A stretch of 64,000 bases of DNA from contig LR990052.1 in the NCBI GenBank assembly GCA_905147135.1, positions 16,616,200 through 16,680,199 on the forward strand, written 5' to 3'. Within the stretch, counting starts at the first letter, position 1. Each line of letters begins with the position of its first letter. A program made the translations under genes and the position numbers. The notes beneath the pieces were generated by a model, which did no database searches, was not told where the DNA came from, and saw only the letters and a program-made list of their open reading frames with translations. The stretch comes from Blastobasis lacticolella (Eukaryota > Arthropoda > Insecta > Lepidoptera > Blastobasidae). Of this stretch, positions 10,977 to 23,211 are shown piece after piece.

Positions 10977-11062
10977 ACTTATCTAACCCGGTGACAGCGT
11001 CGCTGTTGTCGGCATTGACATGACATTTCACAATGGCGCCACTTAGTTCCAGTTTTAGCCAC
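10977..11062 (+). repeat. Dispersed repeat, copy 1 of 2 (ACTTATCTAACCC...)
   Basis: ACTTATCTAACCC, GACAGCG/GGCAGCG, GCTGTTGT, TGACAT and TTAGTTCCA.TTTT recur in the same order and strand at 35798-35882, 25 kb away. The unit is about 86 bp and roughly 70% similar. No terminal repeats were seen; the type is unknown. Confidence 0.6.
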
Positions 11063-12839
11063 TGGGTCAAATAAGGCAGTGAAGGTCGATAACCGATAAA
11101 AACATCGTACGAGTACGAGTGCACGCTGACATTATCAAGAGCTTTTTATCGATATTTTTATCAGCGAATCGATTTTACTTTCGGTGTAGTGTGATAATTT
11201 GTATCCCAGGTGTTTACGTATTTACGATTTCTTATGACGTTATATTGGTTTCCAATGCTTTAGTTACGTTTCAATATGAATGGATTTAATTGGTAATTGT
11301 ATAAGAGCTTTGCACAAGAAATCGCATTTATTTACCAAATATGTAATATGATGTATTTCACCATTGAATTTAAATTACATAAAGAGTGAAAAGAAACGAG
11401 TATTTTATCTACATAGCAAAAACAAAAATAATAAAACTACTACTTTCAAACAAAACCATTGTGAACATAAAATTTTAAAACCCCATTAAATTAAACTACT
11501 ATCATCAATTCCAAATTCCAATAAGCACACTTAACATACTCGTGTATTTAGGAACATTCAACCCATCAGCACATCTCAAGAGCATAGTTCGTCGACATAA
11601 CTTTATTGCATTTTAACCCGCGCTATCGGTACGTTATTTGACCCCTCCTTTCAAGAGCTTCAAGTGTATCGCTGGGTCTCTGGCACCCTGCTGGGCCGAG
11701 GCGACCCCGGGTCAACCTGTCCAGACCATTTTGGTTACGCTCTTTTTGCGGCGTCAAACACAATTTATGGTCTCATTTCTTTCCACTTTATTTGCTCTCC
11801 TTCCTCAGAGTTTCGTTACAACTTTAGCTTGTTTTGAATGATTTATGGGATAGCTGAACTTTCTTTATAACCTGAGACTGAGACGCGTAACAATTCCGAA
11901 ATCTGGAACGTTTGGCAATTTCTTAATTTGATTTATTGTTGGATTCTTGTTTTGTTTATTTGCGTTAACTTTTATTACATACACTGTGCGAGTATTTGTT
12001 TTTTTGTTGTGGGTTCGTAATATGTTATAGACATTTAGGTTATTATATTGGTACTAGCCCGCCCAGGCTTTGTACGGGTTTTCTCGTCTTTTGGAACCTT
12101 TAAGACGAAATTATCTAACTGATGGTTAAAGCTGCACCAACATCTGCTGCATTAATACGAGTAAGTGGATAACGAGATACATATCCTTACATTAATGTAA
12201 CATGGAGTCACTTTCCGCGTCTGTATATTAGTTTTTTATGGCTTTGTTCTGCAAATTTGATGGCGATGTCAGAGATCTTACTACAATGTAACTACATTTT
12301 AATTTATCAACTGTACACACATCTATTTACACGTAACTACATTTTGCATCTACATAAAACTGAAATATAAATTTACACAGCTTTCTTAACATTTATTAAA
12401 TTTTCACGGAAATTGTTTAGCTACAACAAACAAAGCAGGTCTATAACCTGTACTTATTGAGTTGCTCCATCGGTAATCCGCAAGACGGATTGCTGGCCGT
12501 ACACGAGTAATTCCCGATATAAAGTTGTAATCGAGCTTGCATTTCGCAGCCAAGCCGGGGAGATTATCGAAATTTATCAGAGTACCAGCAGCTGGATTTA
12601 TCAGGCCATGGCAACTGCAAGCGATAAATTCCAGAAATTTGCCCCGTATCTATAGATGAAGTTACAAGAAACTCTTAGACGGCCTTTCGGTGAGGTATAA
12701 AATGATAAAATAAGTAGGTAATCGACTTTTACGGTATTTTTTGTTAATAGTCATTTTCGAAGCTATGTGGCAGTAAATTAACTACTGACAGTGATAATGA
12801 AACTGTGCTTATTAGTTTAATTCAATCTATACCAGTGGC
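11063..12839. other. Unassigned
   Basis: Mostly AT-rich. GCCCGCCCAGGCTTTGTACG near 12058-12077 looks like the opening of a common insect dispersed repeat (decayed), but I cannot define its limits. The 67-codon frame at 11638-11841 is unsupported. Confidence 0.4.
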
Positions 12840-12963
12840 CCTAGCACAAGTGTATCCGCGACAGGGCGTTTATCTCTTTCTCTCAATACTAAAACGAAAG
12901 AGATAGCCATACCTATGTCGCGCTGTTTCTCGCTTTTCGCGCGCGAGAGCAACTTGTGCTAGG
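12840..12963. mobile_element. MITE-like hairpin element (12-bp perfect TIRs)
   Basis: CCTAGCACAAGT (12840-12851) is exactly inverted as ACTTGTGCTAGG (12952-12963). Inner arms also pair: CGCGACA with TGTCGCG and TATCTCTTTC with GAAAGAGATA. The whole 124 bp can fold into one long imperfect hairpin. There is no coding capacity and I could not define a target duplication. Confidence 0.7.
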
Positions 12964-12988
12964 CCTACAGGGCGTTTTTCATCATCAT

Positions 12989-13176
12989 AAACATCGTGAC
13001 AAAACTTGCACATTTAGGCGGCTTAATGTGTAACCAATTACCATGATTTAATCTAGTCAGGTTCCTATGTTAGCAGGGTCCCGGAGTTCAGATGGCAGTC
13101 GCTCCACTGTGACTACCTGATCAGCCAATCCGAGGACATGGTCAAGTGCCCTCGCGCTAGAGGGCACAACCGGGTC
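12989..13176 (+). repeat. Ser-SINE, 5'-truncated
   Basis: It runs colinearly with the full copy at 63061 from the AAACATCGTGA segment through ATGTGTAACC, GATGGCAGTCGCTCCACTGT and GAGGGCACAACCGGG. The tRNA-like head is missing and TAACGCCAAG is lost from the tail. Confidence 0.85.
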
Positions 13177-14734
13177 AGAGCTTTTATTAAAACAATAATG
13201 TCTGATAAAAGTGTTTCTGTGCTTTTATAACAAATAGTTGATTATACTTACCTAAAAGCATAGAGAAAATATTTACTAACGTAATAGAGGAGACACCGCA
13301 AGTATTTTCTTTGAACCACGCTTTGCGGTCCATGGACAACAGTGGCCGCAGTCAGTTCTGAGACATTGCGCGACGCGGACCAATCTGATAGTGGCTTGGA
13401 TATTCAAAAAAACGCCATCTTGTGCATTAAAAACTGTACGAACCATTCGAGGGCCAAAAATAAAGAAAATGATAACATTTCATCGGTTATTCTATGACTT
13501 AGCAGCCTCCCCCCGCACCTCCCGCACGTGATAGGTTGGTACAATATTTTTGTTTGTGATGGCTGCTCTATTACGTTAGTAAATATTTTCTCTTTGCCTA
13601 AAAGTGTGAAAATGAAATATTGTAGGTACCTACTTACGCAAACAAAATTGAAGTTTAAATCCAGGCTACTTTTAAAACTAGGTTTAATATTCACAACAAA
13701 TTTTCTCAAATACCTAAAATTTACTATTATCGCTTTATTTGGCTATAACTTTGACACCAAAATGTAAATTTCATAAGTACCAAACGCTGCTCGCCTTGAC
13801 AAAGGTCTCGCAGTTCAATGACTAAATATTTATGTTTTCACAACGATCGACACTTAAATTCTCATTGCGAATCCAACAGTCCATAATATGAATGCATAAT
13901 TGAGTTTTATATTTTATTACTCACTTTATAGTTTACCTACCAATAATTTTGGCATCCAATCCCACAACAAGACTGATCCTGAGTAGATCTATCAAAATGT
14001 CTGTGTTTATTTTATTACGTGCACGACTACTTAAGTCGCGTGTCATTTAATTTATGACTGTGTGTAATTAAATAATATTTCCACAGTGACTTGGTCTCGT
14101 AATTCATAACGTTTTAAATTAATGTTTGATTACAAAATACCGGCTTAAAAAATGTATATCAATACCAAAGTGTTAAAAACTAGACTAAAGCGTAAAGCTT
14201 CTACGAACACCATAAAATATTTGATTGAAATCACCTGACTGTGAACCCCAAACCATAAAGTTGCAAAACGTCATATTTCAACTTTTTGCCTTTTGGGGTA
14301 AATCTCCCAAACTACTTAAAAAATGTAGTAAATTTCATTACACCTAGCAACATTACTCGCCCAGTAAACTTCAAACCTCAATTCAGGTGGCAACACCGCC
14401 AAAGGTAAAAGTAGACTAAGTACCTAATGCGCAATTTTCTTCTTTTTTTTTACGGATCGCACTGGCCGCAAACTGCCCACGGCTGCCATTCATCGCATCA
14501 GCTGATTCGTCACAGATTGCTGTAAATCACAACTTGGAATAGAACTGGTTTTAAGTTGGCCAATAGTTGGAGCAAGCATTACAGTGGGATAGACAATTTT
14601 AAGCCGTAAGCTTAGAACTTATTACACGTTTTCAGATAAGTACAAGACGTATTTATATAGTTATTTACGAGGTATAGAATACCGAAAGTTATGGAATCGG
14701 TTATTTACACATCAAATGCTGTTAACAAGAATAA
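13177..14734. other. Unassigned
   Basis: The longest frame is 101 codons at 13404-13709 on minus; its codon content is AT-driven and no motif stands out. Nothing else was identified. Confidence 0.5.
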
Positions 14735-14826
14735 GGTCAGATGGCAGTCGTTCTACTGTAAGTAATTACCTTATCTGTCAAATCCTGGATCATGGTCAAG
14801 GCCGACCCCGGACCTTCATGCATAGC
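14735..14826 (+). repeat. Ser-SINE 3' fragment
   Basis: GGTCAGATGGCAGTCG, ATTACCTTATCTG, AAATCCTGGATCATGGTCAA and GACCCCGGACC match the SINE body. It breaks off before the terminal TAACGCCAAGA. Confidence 0.85.
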
Positions 14827-15132
14827 CAAGATATTTACGAAATTAATGCTGCAGTCAAATAAAAACTAATCAAACTCGACTCATCGCAAGCAAATAACGT
14901 TTACAGCATCTCATCGCGAGCTAAAAACAAACATAACATTAATATGATTATGTAAATGTGTTCAACAGCAAAATACGTGCCTACACGAATGAATAATGAA
15001 TGAATAAATAATAATACATGAGCTAAAGTCCATTACCACTTAACAGATTTTTTGTTTGCAATTTGATATCAACATGTATTTTGTAAAAATTATTATTAGC
15101 CAAATTGAATCGAATGAAGAATCTTAGGTGTT

Positions 15133-15306
15133 CCTAAGAACTCAAAATTCAAGGTCAAGGCCAGAAGGAAGAACCTTGTCCCCTAGGATGTTATAATAAA
15201 TGAATAAACATGTAGTCATACAAGAATTGGCCTTTCCCCTAGGCTTCAAATTTCAAGATCAAGGCCAAAACCTTAACCCCCAGGATGTTATAATAAATAA
15301 ATAAAA
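15133..15306 (+). repeat. Two-copy tandem duplication, about 100-bp period
   Basis: TCAAGGCC at 15155 and 15259, and GATGTTATAATAAAT at 15187 and 15284, sit in the same order in two adjacent units (15133-15208 and 15238-15305). The spacing is 104 and 97 bp, so the copies differ by small indels. Confidence 0.7.
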
Positions 15307-15514
15307 ATTTAGTTAAGTAAGTCAAACTAAAATATGCCTAAACCTGAAAATACAAGGACATTTCTGAAAAGCGTTACATATGCTAGCCATTTGTGTCTGC
15401 TACTTCAAATAGTTCTTAAACTTGGAGTGACTAGCGAGAGACTTGACTAGGAGCTTTAAAAACCCTTTTGGATTTTTCAGGTATTGGACGATATTTTCAC
15501 CATTATCACAGTAG

Positions 15515-15662
15515 CTTCATCATCATCATCATCCCAGCCGCAGGACGGCCAAGCACTTCTGCAGAAAGGTCTCCCCCACAAGTTCTTTGTGCCTCTTGCA
15601 TCTATCGTAAGACTTTTACAATGTTGTCCGTCCATCTCGTGGCTATCTTACGCTGCGGTTGA
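15515..15662 (-). pseudogene. LINE 3' end with (TGA)n tail
   Basis: The minus strand reads RKIATRWTDNIVKVL, the basic tail of a LINE polymerase. About 90 bp later comes a GATGATGATGATGA tail, seen on plus as CATCATCATCATC at 15522-15534. C-terminal fragment plus short tandem tail is the signature of a 5'-truncated LINE insertion. One stop interrupts the frame. Confidence 0.6.
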
Positions 15663-15699
15663 AGGCGATTATGGTAGTTTACTTAATTACTAAATAGCA

Positions 15700-16757
15700 G
15701 TTAACATTGTTGCATGAATCTCTTTAAGTTTATACTACCATCCCTTTTAGCTTGGTTTGCATTTGCTCCAAATATTACCAGTTCTATGTCGAGTGAGTGA
15801 ATTTGATACGGACGCCTTGCTTCCATTGCCTCACCGACGCGATTCCGTTTCAACTTGCAATTGCATCAACATTTACTCCATTCATAAACAGACCACTTCA
15901 TACTGAGATATTCAATGCGAGGCTATTATGACTTGGTCCATGATTTTGTTTATCCTGTTGATTAGACTGTACGTATACGCAGCGATAGCGGCCGTTAGCT
16001 ATTCGTAATAAGCAAGAACTTTTATGTTAACCTACATTTTACTTCATGACTAATTGCATTCTATAGTGTGAGTACAGGTTTGAATTAATCAATTTGAAGC
16101 TTTTTGTTATTATGGTAAATGCAACTAGTCCATTCACAAATATTTAGATTTTCTTGGAAGGTAGCGGCAGCTATATTGCCAAAAAAGTCAATATTGTAAA
16201 GCAAATTAGAAATAATATGTACGTCAACAAAATCATAAGACTTGTTTAACCGACTTCAAAAAAGGAGGAGGATCTCATTTCGTCGAAATATATATCTTAT
16301 CCAATTGTATTTATGATACCAATTTATTACCACCAAATCATTTATTTTCTTTTTAAGCCATTCTTTCTTCTCAGAAGCAAAAAGTCCAATTGCTGTAGAA
16401 ACATTAGAGATTACCAACACTAACCTCAGTAGGGTTAAGAGGATCAACAATCACCGACGCCACAGCTGAATTGGCAGCCGGCTGCGCACGATTCGAGATT
16501 CGAGTAATCACAGCACCGATCCAGCACTCGATATTGGACACGAAGTGTTGGAACTCGTTTTCCCAGGGAAGCGCGAGAGCATTCCCACGGACGTTAATCA
16601 TGTGCAGGGCCTTACCACCTTACTGAAAGCTATGGCTATTAATGCTATAATCAGTAGTACCGACTAGCTACCATGGCGAGGCGATAACGTTTTATCGCAT
16701 CGTAACTGGCTTATATACGGCAAAGACACATTAGATTGTAACATCATTGCAAAGTTA
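15700..16757. other. Unassigned
   Basis: There is no supported gene. Minus frames of 64 and 65 codons at 16256-16601 overlap and lack recognisable domains. Confidence 0.5.
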
Positions 16758-17008
16758 GAGCTCGTCTAGTCTAAGATGACGCGCCCCACTACTTAGTTAG
16801 TTGATTTCGATGTGTGAGTGCAAATATTAATAACGACACTTCATCTGTGTGGGAGCCAATGAACGACGCGTGCTCCGACGTTTGAATCTTACCGGCAACT
16901 GAATGACCAATTACAACGGCATTTGTATATGTATTGCGTCCATATTTTAAACTTGCTTGTGTGCGTTAATGCGATAGTGGGGCGCGTCATTTTAAATTAG
17001 ACGAGCTC
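16758..17008. mobile_element. MITE flanked by TA (mariner-like)
   Basis: Terminal inverted repeats of about 35 bp start GAGCTCGTCTA at 16758 and end TAGACGAGCTC at 17008. They pair through GACGCGCCCCACTA (16779-16792) and TAGTGGGGCGCGTC, with only a few mismatches. TA flanks both ends (16756-16757 and 17009-17010), the duplication made by Tc1/mariner transposases. The 251 bp have no coding frame, so it is non-autonomous. Confidence 0.82.
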
Positions 17009-17252
17009 TACCAGAGTAAATTTTAAAGGTGCCAATCTGAGATTCAGCGCAGTTTTGACAGCGAGTAAAGTGTGCAAAGTTATTTTAGTATATGCTGCTA
17101 TACGTTCACTGCTGATCTGTATAAATAAGAATGCTAGCGTGATTTTGCTACAGTTTTGAGGATAACGCAGTAAGTCAACATTATATTAGGAATTATGAGA
17201 CCTCTGCTAATCGTTAATAATTTTATAAATGTGATTGGTGACAGTGCAGAGA

Positions 17253-17282
17253 AGATATGTACAGTCGTTACTGTACATATCT
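17253..17282. other. Perfect 12-bp hairpin
   Basis: AGATATGTACAG is followed by a 6-base loop and its exact inverse. It lies 245 bp after the TA-flanked MITE and is not part of it. A U-run does not follow, so it is not an obvious terminator; precursor-RNA character is unproven. Confidence 0.7.
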
Positions 17283-18475
17283 GCTCGTGTCACTAGAAGC
17301 AGTATCAGGTACAAGCGATAAAGCTGCATCGCGCTTTGTGTTAGCTAGATTAATAGCACGAGATAATCTGATGAATAATTAACTGGTAACAGATTTACGC
17401 TTACTTACAAGTAAGTAACGCTTCCATATATGGCAATGTTATATGTTTTTACTCTCAGTCTGATGTTGTAATAACATAATTAATAAATAGAAAGATTACG
17501 AGTCGTAAAATTTATATTAATGGATTTAAAATGTGCCAGAACAAGTTTCAGAGCACTACAATAGAATCAAATATTAAACTGTCGACGCCTAAAGAAGAGA
17601 CCTTATTGAAGAAATTATGGACAATAGACAGGTGAAAATAAAAGCAATAAAAGAAGACATGCGCTTACCAGTTATAGCCACTTTATCATAGGATACGACT
17701 GTGAACTCATTATCAGGCGACAAATCATAGTAACGTGTTTGACCTACACGATCTAGTGCGAGTGAACTGCCAACAAGTTTCCCTAAAAGGAACACGGCAG
17801 AGCATTCTTGTTTTAGAAAAAATGTTAAGCCATCTCGGTACAGGTACTATTGAAGGTTATATGATATGATCTAAGCGTTTCTACGTCTGTTTCTCAGAGC
17901 AGTACTACTAAGTTAATCCAATGGAATGCTTAACAAAGAACCAACGCTTTCCTTTCGTGGCGTTCCACAAGGTTCCACATTAGGACCTTTGGTATTGAGT
18001 ACGAGTTATTTATTGGCTAATTTAAATACATAAAACCTTTTATAATTTACGAGCCTTCGCATAATTATTTTAAAGTAAGTAATAAAATTTTGACCTCGTA
18101 TTAACCTTAGTACGCTATTTATTACGTTTAATAAAATTAATTATGTAAAGTAGTTAAGTTAAAAATAAACTATTTCGTGTCAATAAAAAAAGCGTTGCTT
18201 GGTACAAATTAGCTCCAAGACACAGATGAGTCATGCATGAGTAACGGGTGACAATGAATTATGTTAAATATATTCTAAATATAAATAAAGAGAGAGAAAT
18301 AAACAGAAAAAGAAAATTTGACAGCTCTTTTCAAACATTGTGGGCAAAGGCGGCCCCTTCTTGGCAACCCTTGTCTAGAAAGAGAAAAAGCTAAACATGA
18401 GGCAGACAAGCAACAAAATAGCATAAGATTATAGACCTGTTCAACTTAAATCTATTTTTAATAATTTAAATTATT
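17283..18475. other. Unassigned
   Basis: AT-rich with a 68-codon minus frame (17589-17795) and no motif. GGCGGCCCCTTCTTGGCAACC near 18350 looks like dispersed repeat debris just upstream of the family C retroposon. Confidence 0.4.
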
Positions 18476-18719
18476 GGCCGTGTGGTATCCGGCAGAGTAG
18501 AATCACACCAACCCCTTACGCTCGTGGGTGTCGTACAAGGCGACTAAGTTTTCGAGGCAAATGATCTAGAGTCTTCAATGATCTAAAATGAGCATCAGCG
18601 TTTTCCATTGTTGTATTTACAACACTAGCTAAGCGTGAAGATTATGGCAAGACCTCCCCTTTCGTGGGAAAGGCCCTAAATCCTGCATTGGACTTTTACG
18701 GGCTGTGATGATGATGAAT
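18476..18719 (+). mobile_element. Family C retroposon, copy 1
   Basis: It starts GGCCGTGTGG and contains CCGGCAGAGTAGAAT, GTGGGTGTCGTACAAGGCGA and TTTCGTGGGA. It ends GGGCTGTGATGATGATGA. Order and length match the copies at 24071 (minus) and 60827 (plus). It has no tRNA-like head and no coding frame. The (TGA)n tail suggests mobilisation by a LINE with that 3' end. Confidence 0.85.
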
Positions 18720-20681
18720 ATATGTATTATTCAAATATTACCTAAATTTATAGTCTTTCACGGCTGCAAAACATAGCGGCAACCAGGCGAGACCTCATTA
18801 GGGAAAGCAGATAAATAAATAAATATCTGCTTGATATCTACACTATTTATAAATAAAAAGTATGTTTAAAGTAGAAGAGAAGCTTATTATAAATTATAGA
18901 ATGAAGACGATTCAATACAATACAATACTTAGTTAGGGTAGGACTTCACGTTACTAATCTTATTACACTTCATGCCCCATGAAGAACGAGTCTAATCCCA
19001 GCTTATCCTTTACAAGAGCCGACGTGTTGTCACAACAGCTTACTCCACTCCTGCGCAAGTTATTAAACTGTCCACCTCTATTCCGGTTTACGCACAACTA
19101 CTCGTGATTAATAATCACGTTGCCTTAGCCTTAACATTTTTTCTTCTTCCCACAACGCGCAGGCGCCGGACTGGCCAGCGGCCGGTGTCATTGTGATCTT
19201 TTTGCTACCAAACTATTTTTACTTATTAATTAAAAAGATAATTTCGCGCCGTATTTGTACGCGGAACTCCGCTACTTGATTGAATTGTCGGCTGTAAGGT
19301 GTTTTGTCATACCAAATAAGGTTCGGAGAATCAAGTGGTTTTGACTGCTTCATTTGTACTTCTCACCGAAATTATTTTACTTTATCTTGTTGTCGCTTTA
19401 CTTGGTTTTTATTATAGAAGAGCCGAACCGTTGACTCCAAAAGACTAAATTCATAAATATTGAAAGAGTCGCAACTCCTTTGATATTTAAGCGTCTTTCC
19501 GCGCGCGTTTGAGAGTCACCTCTTATTTAAACTTAATTATTAAGTCGTGGTGTGCATGATATCATATTTGAGCTTTACCTGGCGCAGCAGTACGAATTAT
19601 TTCGCTCAGCTAGATAGTTGCAAAACGACCCCGTAGTACTGTGCTTTGCTAACGACTTGGGCCCAGCCCTGATCAAGGAAAGTGTCACATGTCAGAGGAC
19701 CGTTTTGTAGATTACCGGTACTTTGTCTTTGCATTCTGAATAGGTAGGTACGTGTGAACCATTATAATTTGGTCTCTCGAGCTCTTTTCAAATGATGCAA
19801 CTACAGATCTGACTTCTGTAGTTGTTACCTCCACTGAATCTTGAGCCTTCCATTCTAATGGATAATGCATAGATTTGGGTCTTCTTCCAGTGGGTGTCTC
19901 GGTATGAAGTAGCGAGCAAGTAGGTCGTCGTGCCCTGAACAAACACATCGACTCTTTATGTCTATTTACAAATGTTTTTGTGTCGGAAAATTATCGAGAC
20001 GGTACTGTGTGAGTTGCATCATCGCGACTCGCAAATGAAGGCCTATAGAACGAACAGATGTTTTGTAGACAGTAGACGTAGATACCAGGTTCATTTATCA
20101 TTCAAATGTTGCAATAAGAAAAGCTGAAGTAATGCTACGTAAGCTGACTTGTACAACGTAGTATAAACACTACTAGTAAAACTAAAGACTAACTTCGAAC
20201 TGAACTTCGTGAAATTCCAAATTATTGAACGAACTAACATGGCGAAAGCTGAAATAATATTTACTTAGCCTAACTTAGGTATAATAACAGTTCTCGCGAA
20301 TTTCTCGCCCGAATTGGAAGTGAAGAAAGCATGACTGATCGAAGCTAACGATTGGAACTTCGGAACCTTTTGTTGTTTGTTTTAGGTTTTTGGCTAGGCT
20401 TTAGTGCTAAATGCCACGGTGAAAGCGTAAGTTATTGCGGAGGCGGATTGTTACGCAATGTAGGCACATAATGTACGTACATGTTGTAAAATTAAATGGA
20501 CAATAAAGCGTTTCGATTATCGTACGTTTAGTAGTAAAGTAATAATTGTTATGAAATTCTCTGCTTGTGGAATTTTAGCTTTCAACAGAAATAGTATCAA
20601 TTTGAGTCAATGGGACGTCAAGGAATGTCTTTAAAGCGATTGCCCTATGATCAGGAAATAGCCAGAATTCTGTGGCGTTTT
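18720..20681. other. Unassigned
   Basis: No gene was found. It includes a 10-bp perfect hairpin with a 7-base loop at 19798-19824 (CAACTACAGA and its inverse) and a GC-rich patch near 19160-19195. A 78-codon minus frame (19712-19948) spans the hairpin and is unsupported. Confidence 0.45.
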
Positions 20682-20793
20682 AACCTTTCTGCCAAATCTT
20701 GGACCTTAGTGAAAGTGGACCACGGGCCCTCGAGCGCGAAAGCCCAACGCGGATATTGACCCTAAATTGACACCAAGATGATTATTATTAATC
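20682..20793 (+). repeat. Ser-SINE 3' fragment
   Basis: CTGCCAAATCTTGGA, GGGCCCTCGAGCGCGA and GACACCAAGATGATTATTATT match the SINE end including its ATT-rich tail. It is more diverged than most copies. Confidence 0.8.
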
Positions 20794-22178
20794 ATATTTC
20801 TTTTGCATATTTCAGAAATTGACCTATCACTTTGAAATTGCAATAATAGATGATGGAGGATAATCACTATGTCAGTAAGAATATGTAAATTTTACTCTTA
20901 GAGGAGATAAGTGCCTATAGGTAGATTCAATTCTTGCTAATCCCGAATTAGAAACCAATCTCAGATTCAGATCTGAAATGGAACGAGCACCATAAACAAC
21001 ATTTCATTCCTCGACGACACCTGATATACGGAATGGTTTGTTTCGTTTTCCTCGTAACCGTCGTCGAATAAATCATAATAAACTTTATAGTATGAGCTGG
21101 GCCCGGGTCAGCTTTCATATTATAGTCGTAAAATGTTGCCAATGTATCATTTTATATCCCCCTCGACATCAAATAGGATCGCATTGTCTCACGATCTTGA
21201 AGTCTTGTATTGTAGGCATGTTATCGGTCCATTGACTTGACTACGACTAAATGCATAAGTATTGGCATTGTCCGTGCATCTAGCCGCATAATGTCACGCA
21301 TCGGTTATGTATAATTTAGAACTTTATGGCTGTTTTATAAGCTGGTGACAATGCACTTTGATGTAGGTGGTCGGTCTTCTCAGATAGATATACAGATAGA
21401 TAAGCACTTTATAGCTCATACAAAACACAATACAGTAGATACAGTTACAATGTGTTAAACAGTGAGTCACTTTTTATGTATAAAATTATAATCATTTTGA
21501 GATTTAATAGTGTAGTATCTTTTTTTTTTAAGCGCTAATTACTGAACTTCTAATGTTAACGTATGAACAAATTAACACGAGTAAATATTATAATTATTTA
21601 GATTAGAAAACGAAACTAAAAGTGCCCATGTAATTAATTAACATTATCTCAAAAAATATATTTTTAACAATGTTAATTTCACTGTTATACGCAACAGCTT
21701 AGGCGAGCGTTTTTATTCGGTAAGCAACCACACTTATAATTGAGACTCGTTCCACACAGTGGCTTCTTAGAAGACTTTCTCATAAAACAGTGCCTACGTA
21801 TCTAATCCGTGCCTTGTTTATTGCGCCGGCGCACATCTACCCTCTCTTCCACACACGCATTGATGCTATATCTCCATCCCATTCCCACACACGCAGTAGC
21901 TGCACAATATTAAATGCACTTGTACCAGTATGCCCACAAAGAATGGCAGGAAAAAGTTTCGAGATAGATATCAAAAGGGACGCGCTTTATATTTACTTCA
22001 GTTTCTGATCACGGATACAGACATGGTATCAATAGCGGTTATCGAAGCGTTAGTAGAACTCTAGTAGGGTTGCTATAACAACTTATTGCGGAATGAGTTT
22101 ACAACAATACTTACAATACAATACAGCAAAAATTTAAACAATATATTTGTCAATATACCATGTTGATTAAGGGTGCGG
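20794..22178. other. Unassigned
   Basis: No named repeat. Short frames of 64-72 codons (20948-21142, 21038-21235, 21790-22008) overlap on opposite strands or lack motifs. Confidence 0.5.
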
Positions 22179-22396
22179 CCATGTACGACGGCGGCGACTC
22201 TTTTCTGAGTTATGAACATTACTTGAATGGTAACCGATGCTCTTATGGCGAGAAAAAACATGATGAAGAACATGCATATTCAGGCGACTGCACAGCATGT
22301 GTAACCATAATCCAATCTGGTCAAGTTCTTCTGGTAGCAGGGTCACGCAGGTGAGATGGCAGTCACCGGGCCCTCGTGCGCGAGAGCACAACACGG
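22179..22396 (+). repeat. Ser-SINE with internal deletion
   Basis: It matches the family from the CATGTAC...GACTCTTTTCTGAGTTATG segment onward. About 55 bp between GATGGCAGTC and CCGGGCCCTCG are missing, and it ends GAGAGCACAACACGG. The tRNA-like head is absent, so it cannot carry a Pol III promoter. Confidence 0.88.
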
Positions 22397-22401
22397 TCGT
22401 T

Positions 22402-22424
22402 CAGTCGCCTGAATGTGCAGGTTT
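22402..22424 (-). repeat. Inverted Ser-SINE fragment
   Basis: These 23 bp are the reverse complement of the SINE segment AAACCTGCACATTCAGGC plus GACTG. They start 6 bp after the plus-oriented copy ends. Confidence 0.75.
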
Positions 22425-23130
22425 TATCCTAATGCAAACTATTATTACCGTTTGAAGTCGCATAGGTAAGGCTATTGTTGTGACAATGCATGAATTAGCT
22501 CCGCAAACTCGGGATATTGTCATTCGTAAGACTTTACCTTCAAAGTTTATTATTTTGTGTTTCGTTCAATTTCATAAACGCACGACGACATATGTATTTG
22601 GTAAAGGCACGGAGAACGGCTAACATTAGGTACCTATTGCGTCGTGGAGTATGATAATGTAGGAGCAAGGATACTTTTTATTTACCAGCTTCGACAATAC
22701 AGAGCAGATTGTACGATGTCAAACTACCATCAAATGCTGTGGAAAGACAGTAAAAACTTCAAAATTGGCTGCCAGTTTTATTAGGGACTGTGCCGTAAAC
22801 CGTTTTATAGATGCTGTACAGTTACAGTCGAGTGTGCCCTAAAAGGGCTGATTGAAATGGTCCAATTAAACAATGTTTTATGGCTATTTGACATGAGCTG
22901 GATAAGACCGTATAGTGATTTGAATGGCGATAAATCGGGAACTAGGGGATAATTGTAAATCAGTGCAGCACCAATACATTGTGGGGTTTGTGGATAATTA
23001 ATCTATTTTGTGTGTACCGTGTTCGAAACCGGTGGTTTGTTAAAAATAATAGCCGTTACGAAAGTTTAAACACAAATTGAACAGACAACGTTTTACTAAC
23101 ATTAAAACGCGTTTAATGCCTAGTTTTACT
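22425..23130. other. Unassigned
   Basis: No coding frame above 60 codons and no repeat that I recognise. Confidence 0.5.
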
Positions 23131-23211
23131 GTCTAGGAACAGCCTATTCACTCTAGCCTTGAAGGCGTCCAGATTATAATGATCAGGGAACACACTCGCA
23201 GGTAACGTGTA
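23131..23211 (-). pseudogene. LINE-L ORF 3' end
   Basis: On minus it reads GAGTGTGTTCCCTGATCATT and then the codons for YNLDAFKARVN, as at 31105, 37942, 38640 and 51617. Only about 27 codons remain. Confidence 0.8.
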
